Below are positions 17,762 through 27,125 of a DNA stretch of 64,000 nucleotides, piece after piece. Numbering within the stretch: the first letter of the stretch is position 1; each line of letters begins with the position of its first letter. The position numbers and the translations under genes are program-made. Source of the DNA: Streptomyces sp. DvalAA-43 (GTDB lineage: Bacteria; Actinomycetota; Actinomycetes; Streptomycetales; Streptomycetaceae); contig NZ_FMBW01000019.1 of the NCBI RefSeq assembly GCF_900091725.1, positions 78,193 to 142,192 on the forward strand. Reading direction: 5' to 3'. The notes under the pieces are model-generated. The model was not told where the DNA came from, made no database searches, and saw only the letters and a list, made by a program, of their open reading frames with translations.

Positions 17762-19040
17762 CTGGGCGGGGAACGTCAGCGCCCGTCCGGTACGGGCCGT
17801 GTCCCCCGCCTCCGTGCCGGAGCTCGCCGAGGTGCTGCGCCGGGCGTCCGAGGACGGTCTGCGGGTGAAGCCGGTCGGCACCGGGCACTCCTTCACCGCG
17901 GCGGCGGCCACCGACGGCGTGCTCATCCGCCCGGACCTGCTCACCGGCATCCGGAGCATCGACCGCGAGGCGATGACGGTGACCGTCGAGGCCGGCACCC
18001 CGCTGAAGCGGCTGAACGCCGCCCTGGCCCGCGAGGGCCTCTCGCTCACCAACATGGGCGACATCATGGAGCAGACGGTCGCCGGCGCCACCTCGACCGG
18101 CACCCATGGCACCGGCCGCGACTCGGCGTCCATATCGGCGCAGATCCGCGCCCTCGAACTGGTCACCGCCGACGGCACGGTGCTGACCTGTTCGGAGAAG
18201 GAGAACGCCGATGTCTTCGCCGTCGCCCGGATCGGGCTCGGCGCGCTGGGTGTCGTCACGGCGATCACCTTCGCCGTGGAGCCGGTCTTCCTGCTGACCG
18301 CCCGCGAGGAGCCGATGGCCTTCGACCGGGTCCTGGGCGACTTCGACGAGCTGGTCGCCGAGAACGAGCACTTCGAGTTCTACTGGTTCCCGCACACCGG
18401 GAACTGCAACACCAAGCGCAACAACCGCAGCGCGGGCCCCGCCGCGCCGCCCGGGAAGGTCAGCGGCTGGATCGAGGACGAGCTCCTCTCCAACGGGATC
18501 TTCCAGGTGGCCTGTTCGCTCGGCCGGGCGGTCCCCGCCACCATTCCGTCGATCGCCAAGCTCTCCAGCCGCGCCCTGTCGGCCCGTACCTACACCGACA
18601 TCCCGTACAAGGTCTTCACCAGTCCGCGCCGGGTCCGCTTCGTGGAGATGGAGTACGCGCTGCCGCGCGAGGCCGCCGTGGAGGCGCTGCGCGAGGTGAA
18701 GGCGATGGTGGAGCGTTCGCCGCTGCGGATCAGCTTCCCGGTGGAGGTCCGCACCGCCCCCGCGGACGACATCGCGCTCTCCACGGCCTCGGGCCGCGAG
18801 AGCGCGTACATCGCCGTCCACCTCTACAAGGGCACGCCCTACCAGGCGTACTTCACGGCGGTGGAGCGGATCATGACCGCCCACGCCGGGCGCCCGCACT
18901 GGGGCAAGGTCAACACCCGCGACGCCGAGTATCTCGCCGGGGTGTACCCGCGGTTCGGCGAGTTCACCGCCGTACGCGACCGGCTGGACCCGGACCGCCT
19001 CTTCGGCAACGACTACCTGCGCCGGGTCCTGGGCGAGTAG
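17718..19040 (+). CDS. FAD-linked D-arabinono-1,4-lactone / L-gulonolactone oxidase family protein
   Basis: A 440-residue FAD enzyme of the vanillyl-alcohol-oxidase fold. Residues 15-190 form the FAD-binding domain with VGTGHSFTAAAATDG and VAGATSTGTHGTGRDSASI. The C-terminal ALO domain contains the RPHWGKVN motif and ends DPDRLFGNDYLRRVLGE. This combination is typical of aldonolactone or alditol oxidases, which oxidise a sugar lactone or polyol and make hydrogen peroxide. The gene starts inside the MFS gene, so the two are probably coupled. No histidine-linked flavin site was identified with certainty. Confidence 0.9.
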   Translation: MTDTDARTTTNAWRNWAGNVSARPVRAVSPASVPELAEVLRRASEDGLRVKPVGTGHSFTAAAATDGVLIRPDLLTGIRSIDREAMTVTVEAGTPLKRLNAALAREGLSLTNMGDIMEQTVAGATSTGTHGTGRDSASISAQIRALELVTADGTVLTCSEKENADVFAVARIGLGALGVVTAITFAVEPVFLLTAREEPMAFDRVLGDFDELVAENEHFEFYWFPHTGNCNTKRNNRSAGPAAPPGKVSGWIEDELLSNGIFQVACSLGRAVPATIPSIAKLSSRALSARTYTDIPYKVFTSPRRVRFVEMEYALPREAAVEALREVKAMVERSPLRISFPVEVRTAPADDIALSTASGRESAYIAVHLYKGTPYQAYFTAVERIMTAHAGRPHWGKVNTRDAEYLAGVYPRFGEFTAVRDRLDPDRLFGNDYLRRVLGE

Positions 19041-19050
19041 GTCCTCCCGG

Positions 19051-19108
19051 GCGGCGGACGGCCCCGGCTCCCGGGCAGACCGCCCGAGGCGCCGGGGCCG
19101 TCCGCCGC
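19051..19108. terminator. Bidirectional terminator
   Basis: 18-bp perfect arms (19051-19068 and 19091-19108) enclose a second small stem (CGGGC/GCCCG). The element lies between the convergent lactone oxidase gene and the 338-residue membrane protein gene. Confidence 0.88.
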
Positions 19109-19119
19109 TCGGTGTCCGG

Positions 19120-20136
19120 TCACCGGCCGGTGTCCGTGCCCGCGGTGAGGCCGTCGCCCTGTGCCGGGGCCTCGCCCCCGCCCGCGGAGTCCGTGCCCGT
19201 GGTGGTGCCGTCGCCGGACGCCGCCGGGGACGGAGTGGTCGACGGGGACGGGCTCGTACGGTCGCCGGTGTCGCCGGACGGAGTGGGGCCGGTCGTCGGG
19301 TCGGCCGAGGACCCGTCGCCCCGACCGGTGTCCGGGCTCTGGCTCCGGCCGCCCTGCGGGTCCGTACCGGGTGTCGCGCCGTTCTCCTGGCCCGGCGTGC
19401 CGCCCCCACCGGAATCGGTGCTCGTCGAGGGCGCGGGATCCTCCGCCCCGGAGCCCCGCTCCCCGCCGCGCACCACGGACCCGACGGTCGTGCCCCGGCC
19501 ACCGCTCAGGTCGTTGCCGGAGATCAGCTCGAATGTGGTGATTCCGGCCATCGTGAGGACGAAGACCACGGCCGCCCCGAGCGCCGACCGCTTCCAGCCG
19601 CGGATCCGGGTGCCGTGCGTGGTGGCTTCGGAGAACTCCTCGTCCGGGTCCGGGCGCGCGGTGGTGAGCAGTTGGGTCGCGTCCAGGGGCCGCAGCATCC
19701 GTGTGCGCTCCGGATCGTCCGCCGGGTGACGCGGCGCCTGCCCGTCGCCCGCTCCGCGCAGCACGGTGGTGGCGTCCGCGGCGCTGGCGGGGTTCTCGGT
19801 CGGAGTTCCGGCCGGTGGCCGGCGCCGACCCTTCGCCGTACGCGCACCGCTCGTCTCACGCGTATGCACCGTCACCTCGCGGTCCGGGTGCTTCACCTGG
19901 ACCGTGACCTCGCGGATCTGCTCGCCCGTGCGGCGGAAGAAGTGCTGGAAGACCGAACCGCCGCAGGTGGCGACGACGCTCATCACTCCGGCACCGAGGA
20001 TCGTTCCGTACACACCCAGCTGGGAGGCCGCCACCGCTGCCGCGACGGCTGCCACGGCGCTGCCCGCCACCTGCGGCAGGCTCAGATCGATACGCCTTTC
20101 CTTGGGTTCTATGTCACTTTCCGGCTTCTGCACCAT
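19120..20136 (-). CDS. Hypothetical membrane protein with Pro/Ser/Thr/Gly-rich extracellular tail
   Basis: A 338-residue protein. Residues 20-55 hold a hydrophobic, Ala/Val-rich stretch (SAVAAVAAAVAASQLGVYGT). A charged cytoplasmic middle follows, with several TxLR/TQLL motifs (ATTVLRGAGDG, RMLRPLDATQLLTTARPD). A second membrane span sits near 200-220 (ALGAAVVFVLTMAGITTFEL). The last about 115 residues are a repetitive Gly/Ser/Thr/Pro/Asp tail, probably outside the cell. Family unknown. The Thr-rich motifs in the middle resemble kinase phospho-sites, which is inference. The ATG follows AAGGG. Divergent from sepH. Confidence 0.78.
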   Translation of the reverse strand: MVQKPESDIEPKERRIDLSLPQVAGSAVAAVAAAVAASQLGVYGTILGAGVMSVVATCGGSVFQHFFRRTGEQIREVTVQVKHPDREVTVHTRETSGARTAKGRRRPPAGTPTENPASAADATTVLRGAGDGQAPRHPADDPERTRMLRPLDATQLLTTARPDPDEEFSEATTHGTRIRGWKRSALGAAVVFVLTMAGITTFELISGNDLSGGRGTTVGSVVRGGERGSGAEDPAPSTSTDSGGGGTPGQENGATPGTDPQGGRSQSPDTGRGDGSSADPTTGPTPSGDTGDRTSPSPSTTPSPAASGDGTTTGTDSAGGGEAPAQGDGLTAGTDTGR

Positions 20137-20633
20137 TTCCAGCCCTTGATTGACATCTCTCCCACCATGCAACAGGAAGGGACATATGAGCGAAGTGATT
20201 AGTTCCGTTTCTGTGGGTTCTGTGAAGCAGGACACGCGCGAAGGGCGCACCACCCCCGGCCCGGCGACCCGGCTCCCGCACCTCACGAGAACTTCGACGG
20301 CGCGGCGGTCCACCCCGGTGGCCCGAATGGAGTACTGTGGCGAGCCCTGGGGCCGGACTCCCGTACGGGTGTCCGGGATCTTCGGGAGGGGGCCGAAGGA
20401 GGCACTCGATCCGGCGGCGCCACGGCATCGCACGGGGACTGGCCACAAGAGGTGACCAACAGTCACTTTCTGTTGCAGAATAGGTCACCGTGTCATACCG
20501 GCGATCAAGGGCTCACGCCCGACACGCCGGGCAACACGGCAATGTTGTGGCAGGCTGCACCCGGGCAGGCCACACTCGACTAGCGGAAGCAGCGACGCAC
20601 GTGACGTCGGCAGGCACCACCCGGGAGGTCCCC
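20137..20633. other. 497-bp divergent intergenic region upstream of sepH
   Basis: No credible ORF. An inverted repeat GGTGACC (20451-20457) ... GGTCACC (20483-20489) encloses a second one, AACAG/CTGTT (20458-20462, 20470-20474). It could be an operator or an RNA stem about 145 bp before the sepH start. A CAGAAT-like -10 element lies within it. No other structure was seen. Confidence 0.4.
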
Positions 20634-21692
20634 ATGCCCGAACTGCGTGTCGTGGCCGTCTCCAACGACGGCACACGACTGGTGCTCAAGTCTGCGGACA
20701 GCACGGAGTACACGCTTCCCATCGACGAGCGGCTGCGAGCCGCCGTGCGCAACGACCGCGCGCGACTCGGCCAGATCGAGATCGAGGTGGAGAGCCACCT
20801 CCGCCCCCGCGACATCCAGGCCCGGATACGAGCCGGTGCCTCCGCGGAGGAGGTCGCCCAGTTCGCCGGGATCCCCGTCGACCGTGTCCGCCGCTTCGAG
20901 GGCCCCGTGCTCGCGGAGCGCGCTTTCATGGCCGAGCGGGCCCGGAAGACCCCCGTGCGCCGTCCCGGCGAGAACACCGGGCCCCAGCTCGGCGAGGCGG
21001 TGCAGGAACGACTGCTGCTGCGGGGCGCCGACAAGGAGACCGTCCAGTGGGACTCCTGGCGCCGGGATGACGGCACCTGGGAAGTCCTCCTGGTCTACCG
21101 GGTCGCGGGCGAGCCCCACTCGGCGAGCTGGACGTACGACGCGCCGCGCCGCCTGGTCCAGGCCGTGGACGACGAGGCGCGCTCGCTGATCGGCGAGACC
21201 GACGATGTCGCCGCGCCCGAGCCGAGCTTCCCGTTCGTGCCCCGGATCGCCCGGCTGCCGCGTGACCGGCCACTGGACCGCGCCCTGGACCGCCAGATGG
21301 AGCGGCCCACGGCCCCGCCGCCCCCGCCCGAGCCCGAGGACCACATCTCGGCCGGTGAGCGCGATTCGCTGACCAGCCTGCTGGAAGCGGTGCCGAGTTT
21401 CCGCGGCGACATGGTGGTGCCGGAACGCCCGGCTCCGCCGGAGCCGCCCGCGATCGAGCCCGCCGCACAGGGGCCGGAGGCCGACGAGTCGCCGGCCGCG
21501 GCAGCCTCCGCGGGCGCCGGTTCCGCCTATGCGGATGTGCTGATGCCGCGCGCGGTGGCCGGTCATCGCGACCGGCTGACCGGTACGACGGACCGCCAGG
21601 CAGAGGCGGACGGTGTCCGGCCCGGCCGCCGGGCCGCCGTACCGACCTGGGACGAGATCGTCTTCGGTACCCGCCGCAAGAAGCAGGACTGA
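20634..21692 (+). CDS. sepH: Septation protein SepH (DUF3071)
   Basis: A 352-residue actinobacterial cell-division protein. SepH binds FtsZ and promotes Z-ring assembly in Streptomyces. The N-terminal domain (about residues 1-180) starts PELRVVAVSNDGTRLVLKSA. It contains the helix-turn-helix-like RARIRAGASAEEVAQFAGIPVDRVRRFE segment that binds FtsZ, and the WDSWRRDDGTWEVLLVYRV stretch. A disordered Pro/Ala/Glu-rich region follows, ending in a basic RRKKQD tail. GGGAGG lies 6 bp before the ATG. Confidence 0.93.
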   Translation: MPELRVVAVSNDGTRLVLKSADSTEYTLPIDERLRAAVRNDRARLGQIEIEVESHLRPRDIQARIRAGASAEEVAQFAGIPVDRVRRFEGPVLAERAFMAERARKTPVRRPGENTGPQLGEAVQERLLLRGADKETVQWDSWRRDDGTWEVLLVYRVAGEPHSASWTYDAPRRLVQAVDDEARSLIGETDDVAAPEPSFPFVPRIARLPRDRPLDRALDRQMERPTAPPPPPEPEDHISAGERDSLTSLLEAVPSFRGDMVVPERPAPPEPPAIEPAAQGPEADESPAAAASAGAGSAYADVLMPRAVAGHRDRLTGTTDRQAEADGVRPGRRAAVPTWDEIVFGTRRKKQD

Positions 21693-21712
21693 GCGGGGTG
21701 GCCGCAGCGTGA

Positions 21713-21746
21713 CGAGGGCCCGTACGCCCCTGCGTGCGGGCCCTCG
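21713..21746 (+). terminator. sepH terminator
   Basis: 13-bp arms (21713-21725 and 21734-21746, one G-T pair) start 20 bp after the sepH stop. The hairpin may also serve the convergent rhodanese gene. Confidence 0.8.
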
Positions 21747-21816
21747 TGCCGTCTGCGTCCGGCGCGCCTCGCGCTTACGGGGCCGGGCGCGGCGGCCGGG
21801 GCCGGCGCCCGTCCGA

Positions 21817-22644
21817 TTACTGGGGCTCGGGCCCCGTGGCCACCGGGCGGGACGCGTCGCCGGACCACTCGGACCAGGAGCCCGCGTACAGCGCCGCCGG
21901 GATGCCCGCGACGGCCAGGGCCAGCACCTCATGGGCGCCGGAGACCCCGGAGCCGCAGTAGACACCGATCTCATCCGCCCGGTCGGCGCCGAGCCCCTCG
22001 AAGCGCGCCGCCAGCGCCTCCGCGTCCAGGAACCGGCCGTCCTCCCCCGTGTTCTCGGAGGTCGGGGCCGAGACGGCGCCCGGGATATGGCCGCCCACCC
22101 GGTCGATCGGCTCCACATCGCCCCTGTAGCGCTCGGCGGCGCGGGCGTCGAGCAGCAGACCCGAGCGGGCCAGCGCCGCCGCCCCGTCCGCGTCCAGCAG
22201 CGGCAGCGCGCCGGGAACGGGCCGGAAATCGCCCTCGGCCGGGGCCGGGACCTCCTTCTGGATCTCCCCCGGCCAGGCGGCCAGACCGCCGTCCAGGACC
22301 CGGACGTCCTCGTGGCCCGTCCAGCGCAGCAGCCACCAGGCACGGGCCGCCGCCCAGCCCTGGCCGCCGTCGTACACGACCACCGGAGTGTCCCGGGAGA
22401 CACCGGCCCGGCGCATCACCGCCCCGAACTCCTCCGGATCGGGCAGGGGATGGCGTCCGCCGCTGCCTGCCGGACCGGCGAGTTCCGCGTCCAGATCGAC
22501 GAAGACCGCACCGGGGAGGTGTCCGGCCTCGTAGTCGGGCCGCCCGTGCGGGCCACCCAGTTGCCAACGTACGTCCAGGAGCACCGGCGGACGTGGCCCC
22601 GCCGACTCGCTCGCGTATTCGGATGCGGTGATGATGGGCTTCAT
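21817..22644 (-). CDS. Thiosulfate/3-mercaptopyruvate sulfurtransferase (rhodanese)
   Basis: A 275-residue tandem-rhodanese sulfurtransferase that moves sulfane sulfur from thiosulfate or mercaptopyruvate to an acceptor. The inactive N-terminal domain has VLLDVRWQLGGPHGRPDYEAGHLPGAVFVDLD. The C-terminal domain has the active-site loop VYCGSGVSG (CGSGVSG). That loop is closer to mercaptopyruvate sulfurtransferases (CGSGVTA-like) than to thiosulfate enzymes (CRKGVT). The ATG at 22644 follows GAGGATGG; an ATG at 22653 would add three residues. Confidence 0.92.
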   Translation of the reverse strand: MKPIITASEYASESAGPRPPVLLDVRWQLGGPHGRPDYEAGHLPGAVFVDLDAELAGPAGSGGRHPLPDPEEFGAVMRRAGVSRDTPVVVYDGGQGWAAARAWWLLRWTGHEDVRVLDGGLAAWPGEIQKEVPAPAEGDFRPVPGALPLLDADGAAALARSGLLLDARAAERYRGDVEPIDRVGGHIPGAVSAPTSENTGEDGRFLDAEALAARFEGLGADRADEIGVYCGSGVSGAHEVLALAVAGIPAALYAGSWSEWSGDASRPVATGPEPQ

Positions 22645-22877
22645 GGGTGCCATCCTCGCGCAGGAGCCGCCCCACCCGTGACACCTCCGAAAAGGACGTA
22701 CCACCTCAATTCGACCTCCCTCGGTCGAGATCCCGGAAAGTGCGGCGCGGCCGGAGCGTTTCGCACGCCGGGTGGTGCAAACATCTGCACGGGGCGTACA
22801 CATCCCGTACCGCGTGGCGGCACGCCGGCCCCGTTCCCCCCGTACGGCCACCCCGATGGTCCGAGGAGAGAGTGACG

Positions 22878-23654
22878 ATGACCGAGGCTGCCACGCCGCG
22901 TACGCCCGGAACACCCTGCTGGGTGAGTCTGATCGTGCATGGCCTGAGCACCACCCAGGACTTCTACGCCGATCTGTTCGGCTGGGAATTCGTGCCGGGT
23001 CCGGACCAACTGGGCCCGTACGTCCGGGCACTGATCGACGGGAAAGTGGTGGCGGGCGTCGGACAGCTGCCGCCCGACCGGCATCTGCCGGTCGCCTGGA
23101 CGACCTATCTGGCCACCGACGACGCGGACCTCACGGCGGAGACCATCCGGTCCTGCGGCGGCACGGTCGCCGTGGGTCCGCTCGACGCGGGCGAGGCGGG
23201 GCGGCTCGCCATCGCCTCCGACCCCAGCGGTGCCGTCTTCGGGATCTGGCAGGCCGCCGCGCATGTCGGCACGGCACTCGCCGGGGCTCCCGGCACACCG
23301 GTCTGGAACGAGCTGGTGACCCGTGAGACCGCCACGGTCTGCAAGTTCTACCAGACGGTTTTCGGCTACGAGGCGGAGGCGGTCGTCTCGGCCGACTTCG
23401 ACTACCAGACCCTGCATCTGGAGGGCCGTCCGGTGGCCTCGCTGCACGGCGTCGGCCATGCCCTGCCGCGCGACCGGGGCCCGCACTGGATGACGTACTT
23501 CGAGGTCTCCGACACCGACGAGGCGGCGCGGCGCGTGGTGGAGCTCGGCGGATACATTCTGCAGCCGCCCCGGGAGGGGTCGGGCGGCCGGGTGGCGACC
23601 GTGGCGGACCCGGAGGGCGCGGTGTTCACGATCGTGCGGTCGGCCGGCCGCTGA
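22878..23654 (+). CDS. Double-VOC (glyoxalase/bleomycin-resistance fold) protein
   Basis: A 258-residue protein of two consecutive VOC modules. Each carries the pattern: interaction strand (CWVSLIVHGLSTTQDFYADLFGWEF; WNELVTRETATVCKFYQTVFGYEA), then DPSGAVFGIWQ or DPEGAVFTIVRS. Such proteins are often annotated as glyoxalases or hydroxylases in Streptomyces, but metal ligands and substrate are unclear. The ATG at 22878 follows GGAGAG at 8 bp. Upstream, TCGACC/GGTCGA (22711-22728) forms a short inverted repeat in the promoter shared with the rhodanese gene. The stop is only 4 bp from the convergent paaX-type gene. Confidence 0.87.
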   Translation: MTEAATPRTPGTPCWVSLIVHGLSTTQDFYADLFGWEFVPGPDQLGPYVRALIDGKVVAGVGQLPPDRHLPVAWTTYLATDDADLTAETIRSCGGTVAVGPLDAGEAGRLAIASDPSGAVFGIWQAAAHVGTALAGAPGTPVWNELVTRETATVCKFYQTVFGYEAEAVVSADFDYQTLHLEGRPVASLHGVGHALPRDRGPHWMTYFEVSDTDEAARRVVELGGYILQPPREGSGGRVATVADPEGAVFTIVRSAGR

Positions 23655-23658
23655 GGCG

Positions 23659-24531
23659 TCAGAGCGCCCGGACCCGTGCGACATGGCGGCGGGCGGGGCC
23701 GGCCAGCCGGGCGTGCATCTCGTCGAAGAGCTCGGAGGCGTGCGTTCCGCTCCATGCGTCGGGCAGCAGCTCACGCGCGAGACCGGGATCGAGGTAGACG
23801 AGCCTGCGCCAGTCGGTGAGGACCCCGATGTACGTCGTGAACGCCTGGCGGTCCGTCACCGGGGCGCCGTTCGCGATCCGCTCGGCCACCGGGCCGTGCG
23901 TGGCGAGGAATTCGGCGTACAGCCGCTCCAGCCGGTCGGTATCCCACCAGGAACGGACCTTCGCGGCGAGTTCGTCGCCGTCGCCCCCGCCCGCCGACAG
24001 GTAGCCGGCCCGGAAGAGGTCGGCGTACGCGCGCAGCCCGTGCCTGGCCAGCATGGACTCCGCCTCGCCGTGCACATGTCCCGGGGCGATCCACACTCCG
24101 GCGGACACGGAGCCGAAGCCGAGCCGGGTGAGCTGGGTGCGCAGGGTGTGCCGCCTGGCGCGCTCGGACTCGGGCACCGAGAAGACGACCAGCACCCAGC
24201 CCTCGTCCACGGTGGCCCGCCGGGCGGCGAAGATGCGCGGATCGCCGTCGCGCAGGATCCTCTCGGTCTCGGGCGAGATCCGGTACCCGGCCGCCCCGGA
24301 CACCGACTGGGCCTCCAGCAGCCCGGCCCGCTTCAGCCGGGAGACGCTGGAGCGTACGGTCGGGGCCTCGATGTCGAGGTCGGCGAGCAGCTGGATCAGC
24401 GAGGCCACCGACATCCAGCCGTCGGTGTCGCGCGCGTACAGCCCGTAGACGGTCACGATCAGCTGTCGGGGCTGCACCTTGCCCAGCGGGCCCGGTCCGG
24501 ACCCGGCATCTGCTCCGCTCACCGTGTTCAC
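23659..24531 (-). CDS. PaaX family transcriptional regulator
   Basis: A 290-residue regulator. The N-terminal winged helix (about 20-95) contains RQLIVTVYGLYARD and DIEAPTVRSSVSRLKRAGLL. The central PaaX domain contains WVLVVFSVPESERARRHTLRTQLTRLGFGSVSAGVWIAP. The C-terminal PaaX_C domain contains RRLVYLDPGLARELLPDAWSG. Family members usually repress phenylacetate catabolism, but no paa gene is in this window, so the target is unknown. The start is GTG. Confidence 0.9.
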   Translation of the reverse strand: MNTVSGADAGSGPGPLGKVQPRQLIVTVYGLYARDTDGWMSVASLIQLLADLDIEAPTVRSSVSRLKRAGLLEAQSVSGAAGYRISPETERILRDGDPRIFAARRATVDEGWVLVVFSVPESERARRHTLRTQLTRLGFGSVSAGVWIAPGHVHGEAESMLARHGLRAYADLFRAGYLSAGGGDGDELAAKVRSWWDTDRLERLYAEFLATHGPVAERIANGAPVTDRQAFTTYIGVLTDWRRLVYLDPGLARELLPDAWSGTHASELFDEMHARLAGPARRHVARVRAL

Positions 24532-24574
24532 AGCGTCATCCTAAGCAGCCCCGCGCGGACGGCGACGGGGCGGC

Positions 24575-25225
24575 TCAGGCGGAGGAGACCGGCAGCACGT
24601 CCGGCGAGAGCGCTCCCGCCCTGGCGCTCGCGCTGGTTGTCCTGCGCTGATGGTGGCGGCGGCACAACACCTCGTAACCGACCTCGCCCGCCTGCTGGTT
24701 GACGTCGCCGACGACCACTTGGGCGCCTTCGACGACCATCTCGCCGCCGACCGTCCGGGCGTTGTGCGTGGCGCGTGCGCCGCACCAGCAGAGCGCCTCG
24801 ACCTGGAGCGTCTCCACCCGGTCGGCGAGCTCGATCAGCCGCTGGGATCCGGGGAACAGCTTGGTCCGGAAGTCGGTGGTGATGCCGAACGCGAAGACGT
24901 CCAGGTCGAGGTCGTCGACGATGCGGGCGAGCTGGTCGATCTGGACGGGGGCCAGGAACTGCGCCTCGTCCACGATCACGTAGTCCGCCCGGCCGCCCCG
25001 GCTTATCCGGTCGACGAGATGGGCGTACAGGTCCATGCCCTCATCGGCCTCGACGGCCTCGGTGACCAGCCCCAGACGCGAGGACAACTTCCCCTCCCCC
25101 GCCCGGTCGTCACGGGTGAAGATCACGCCTTGCAGGCCGCGTGCCGAACGGTTGTGGCCGATCTGCAGGGCCAGCGTGCTCTTTCCGCAGTCCATCGTTC
25201 CGGAGAAGAACACAAGCTCGGGCAT
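24575..25225 (-). CDS. tdk: Thymidine kinase
   Basis: A 216-residue type II thymidine kinase of the salvage pathway (thymidine + ATP to dTMP). The P-loop is SGTMDCGKST near residue 8. The Walker B-like VIVDEAQFL carries the catalytic glutamate. A zinc lasso is made of ALCWCGARATHNAR and EVLCRRHH (CxxC...CxxH). The ATG at 25225 is followed by the canonical PELVFFSG. Confidence 0.96.
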   Translation of the reverse strand: MPELVFFSGTMDCGKSTLALQIGHNRSARGLQGVIFTRDDRAGEGKLSSRLGLVTEAVEADEGMDLYAHLVDRISRGGRADYVIVDEAQFLAPVQIDQLARIVDDLDLDVFAFGITTDFRTKLFPGSQRLIELADRVETLQVEALCWCGARATHNARTVGGEMVVEGAQVVVGDVNQQAGEVGYEVLCRRHHQRRTTSASARAGALSPDVLPVSSA

Positions 25226-25279
25226 GAGGGGTTGAGCACCTTTCGGGCGGGGCAGCGGTGGTGGGCGGAGAAAACGCGG

Positions 25280-26467
25280 TTACGAGCGTACTTCGAGGAG
25301 CGGGACGAGTTGCTCGACGGGGGTCATCGAGCCGTGCAGGCCCACCATCGCGGACTCGTGCGGCTCCTGGACGGAGGCGGTGATCGCCACATCGTCGTGG
25401 GCGGCCGCGACGACGTCGCCGATCCTGCCGTACACGCGTTCGTCGATCGTCGGCCCGAACCAGCCGCCCGCGATCGCCTCGTCCCTGCTCGCCACCCAGA
25501 ACTGCTCGCCGAGCACTTCCCGCCAGACGGTCAGCACGTCGCTCTCGGCTCCCGGGACCGCGTACACATGGCGGGCCCGGCCCTCGCCGGCGAGCAGGGC
25601 GACGCCTGCGCGGAGCTCCCAGTCCTCGTCGAAGTCGATCCGGGACTGCTCGTCGAACGGGATGTCGATCATGCCGTGGTCGGCGGTGATGTACAGCGCC
25701 GAGCGGGGCGGGAGCTGTTCGGCCAGGCGCCGGGCCAGTCCGTCCACGTACATCAGCTGTCCGCGCCAGGCGTCGGAGTCGACGCCGAAGCGGTGCCCCT
25801 TGCCGTCGACCTCGCTGTAGTACGTGTAGACGAGCGAGCGGTCGCCCGCGGCAAGCCGTTCGGCGGCGGTGTCCATCCGCTCCTCGCCGGAGAGCCGGCC
25901 CAGGAACGAGCCGCCGCTGAGCGCGACCTTGGTGAGCGGGGTCACCTCGAAGGCGGGGGCGGAGACCTGGGCGGTGCGCACGCCCGCGGCGTCGGCGCGC
26001 GTGAAGACGGTGGGGTACGGCTGCCAGGCCTTCGGGGAGGTCCAGGGCTTCCAGCGGAGCTGGTTCATCAGCTCGCCGGTCTCCGGATTGCGTGCGGAGT
26101 AGCCGGGAAGGCCGTGGGCGCCGGGCGGCAGCCCGGTGCCCACGGAGGCCAGGGAGGTCGCCGTGGTGGCCGGGAAGCCCGCCGTGATCGGACGGCCGGT
26201 GCCGCCGCGCGAGGTGGGAAGCAGGGAGTGCAGAAACGGTGCCTCGTCGGGGTGGGCCTTGATCTGCTCCCAGCCGAGGCCGTCGATCAGGAACACGCAG
26301 TTCCGGTCGGCGGGGGTGAGTTCGGGGATCGCCGCGGTGAAGCCGGGCACGCCCTGCCCGGCGACGAGCGTGGGCAGCAGGTCGGCGAGCGATCCGCTGC
26401 CGTACTCCGGGACCGGGGCGCTCTCGACGGTGAGCGGATCGGGCTCCTGCCAGGCCGGCTGCGCCAT
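25280..26467 (-). CDS. Alkaline phosphatase superfamily / nucleotide pyrophosphatase-type phosphodiesterase
   Basis: A 395-residue hydrolase of the type I phosphodiesterase/nucleotide pyrophosphatase group. NCVFLIDGLGWEQIKAH gives the first metal aspartate. The nucleophile threonine lies in FPATTATSLASVGTGLPPG. ALYITADHGMIDIP and a later histidine near the C-terminus complete the two-metal site. There is no signal peptide, so it is probably cytoplasmic. Its start overlaps the stop of the DUF5998 gene by one base (TGATG). The substrate is unknown. Confidence 0.9.
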   Translation of the reverse strand: MAQPAWQEPDPLTVESAPVPEYGSGSLADLLPTLVAGQGVPGFTAAIPELTPADRNCVFLIDGLGWEQIKAHPDEAPFLHSLLPTSRGGTGRPITAGFPATTATSLASVGTGLPPGAHGLPGYSARNPETGELMNQLRWKPWTSPKAWQPYPTVFTRADAAGVRTAQVSAPAFEVTPLTKVALSGGSFLGRLSGEERMDTAAERLAAGDRSLVYTYYSEVDGKGHRFGVDSDAWRGQLMYVDGLARRLAEQLPPRSALYITADHGMIDIPFDEQSRIDFDEDWELRAGVALLAGEGRARHVYAVPGAESDVLTVWREVLGEQFWVASRDEAIAGGWFGPTIDERVYGRIGDVVAAAHDDVAITASVQEPHESAMVGLHGSMTPVEQLVPLLEVRS

Positions 26468-27063
26468 CAGCGGCCGGTCGCCGCGGTCGCGGCCGTGGCC
26501 TCGGAGAGCGACTGGGCGAAGGCGAGGGTCTGGCGCACGGTGTCCGGGCCGTCGCCGGCCTCGCTGACCCGCAGGCTCAGGTCGTCGGCGGTGGAGTTGC
26601 CGGTGTAGCCGTGGTCGGCCTCGCAGTTGGGGTCGCCGCAGGCGGCGGGCTCCAGGTCGATCCGGGAGACCGCGCCCCAGCCGATGGTGAGGACGACCTC
26701 GCGCGGCAGCGTGCCCGGTACGTACTTCTCGGGGTTGGCCACGACACGGCTGACCACGACCGACGAGATCCGGTCGAGCTTGACCGACTCCGTCGAGGTG
26801 GTGGCGTACGGGGTCGGGGAGCTGGTGTCGGCGTTCTGCTCGTCGGTGTGGCTGACGATGAAACGGTTGTCCGTCAGGACCAGGACCGTGACGTGGCGGC
26901 GCACCTCGTTGGAGTCGAACGTGGTCTCCTGGTGCACCAGGTACGAAGCGACCGGCTCACCGCCCACGGCGGCCTCCACCGCCTCGGCCACGAGGGCCGG
27001 GTAGTAGCCACTGCGCTCGATCGCCGCGCGCAGCCCCTGGGTCGTCGTACCGGTCTTAGCCAT
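26467..27063 (-). CDS. DUF5998 family protein
   Basis: A 198-residue soluble actinobacterial protein. It starts MAKTGTTTQGLRAAIERSGYYPALVAEAVEAAVGGEP-style and includes a beta-rich core (VRRHVTVLVLTDNRFIVSHTDEQ). CGDPNCEADHGYTG near residue 150 could bind a metal. The stop is coupled to the phosphodiesterase start, so the two are probably made together. The ATG at 27063 was preferred over in-frame starts a few codons upstream that lack a Shine-Dalgarno. Function unknown. Confidence 0.87.
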   Translation of the reverse strand: MAKTGTTTQGLRAAIERSGYYPALVAEAVEAAVGGEPVASYLVHQETTFDSNEVRRHVTVLVLTDNRFIVSHTDEQNADTSSPTPYATTSTESVKLDRISSVVVSRVVANPEKYVPGTLPREVVLTIGWGAVSRIDLEPAACGDPNCEADHGYTGNSTADDLSLRVSEAGDGPDTVRQTLAFAQSLSEATAATAATGR

Positions 27064-27125
27064 GAGGACCATCCTACGGGGGGCGGATGACTGCCGGGGA
27101 CGTTGTGCGGCACGGCGGACCGGGA

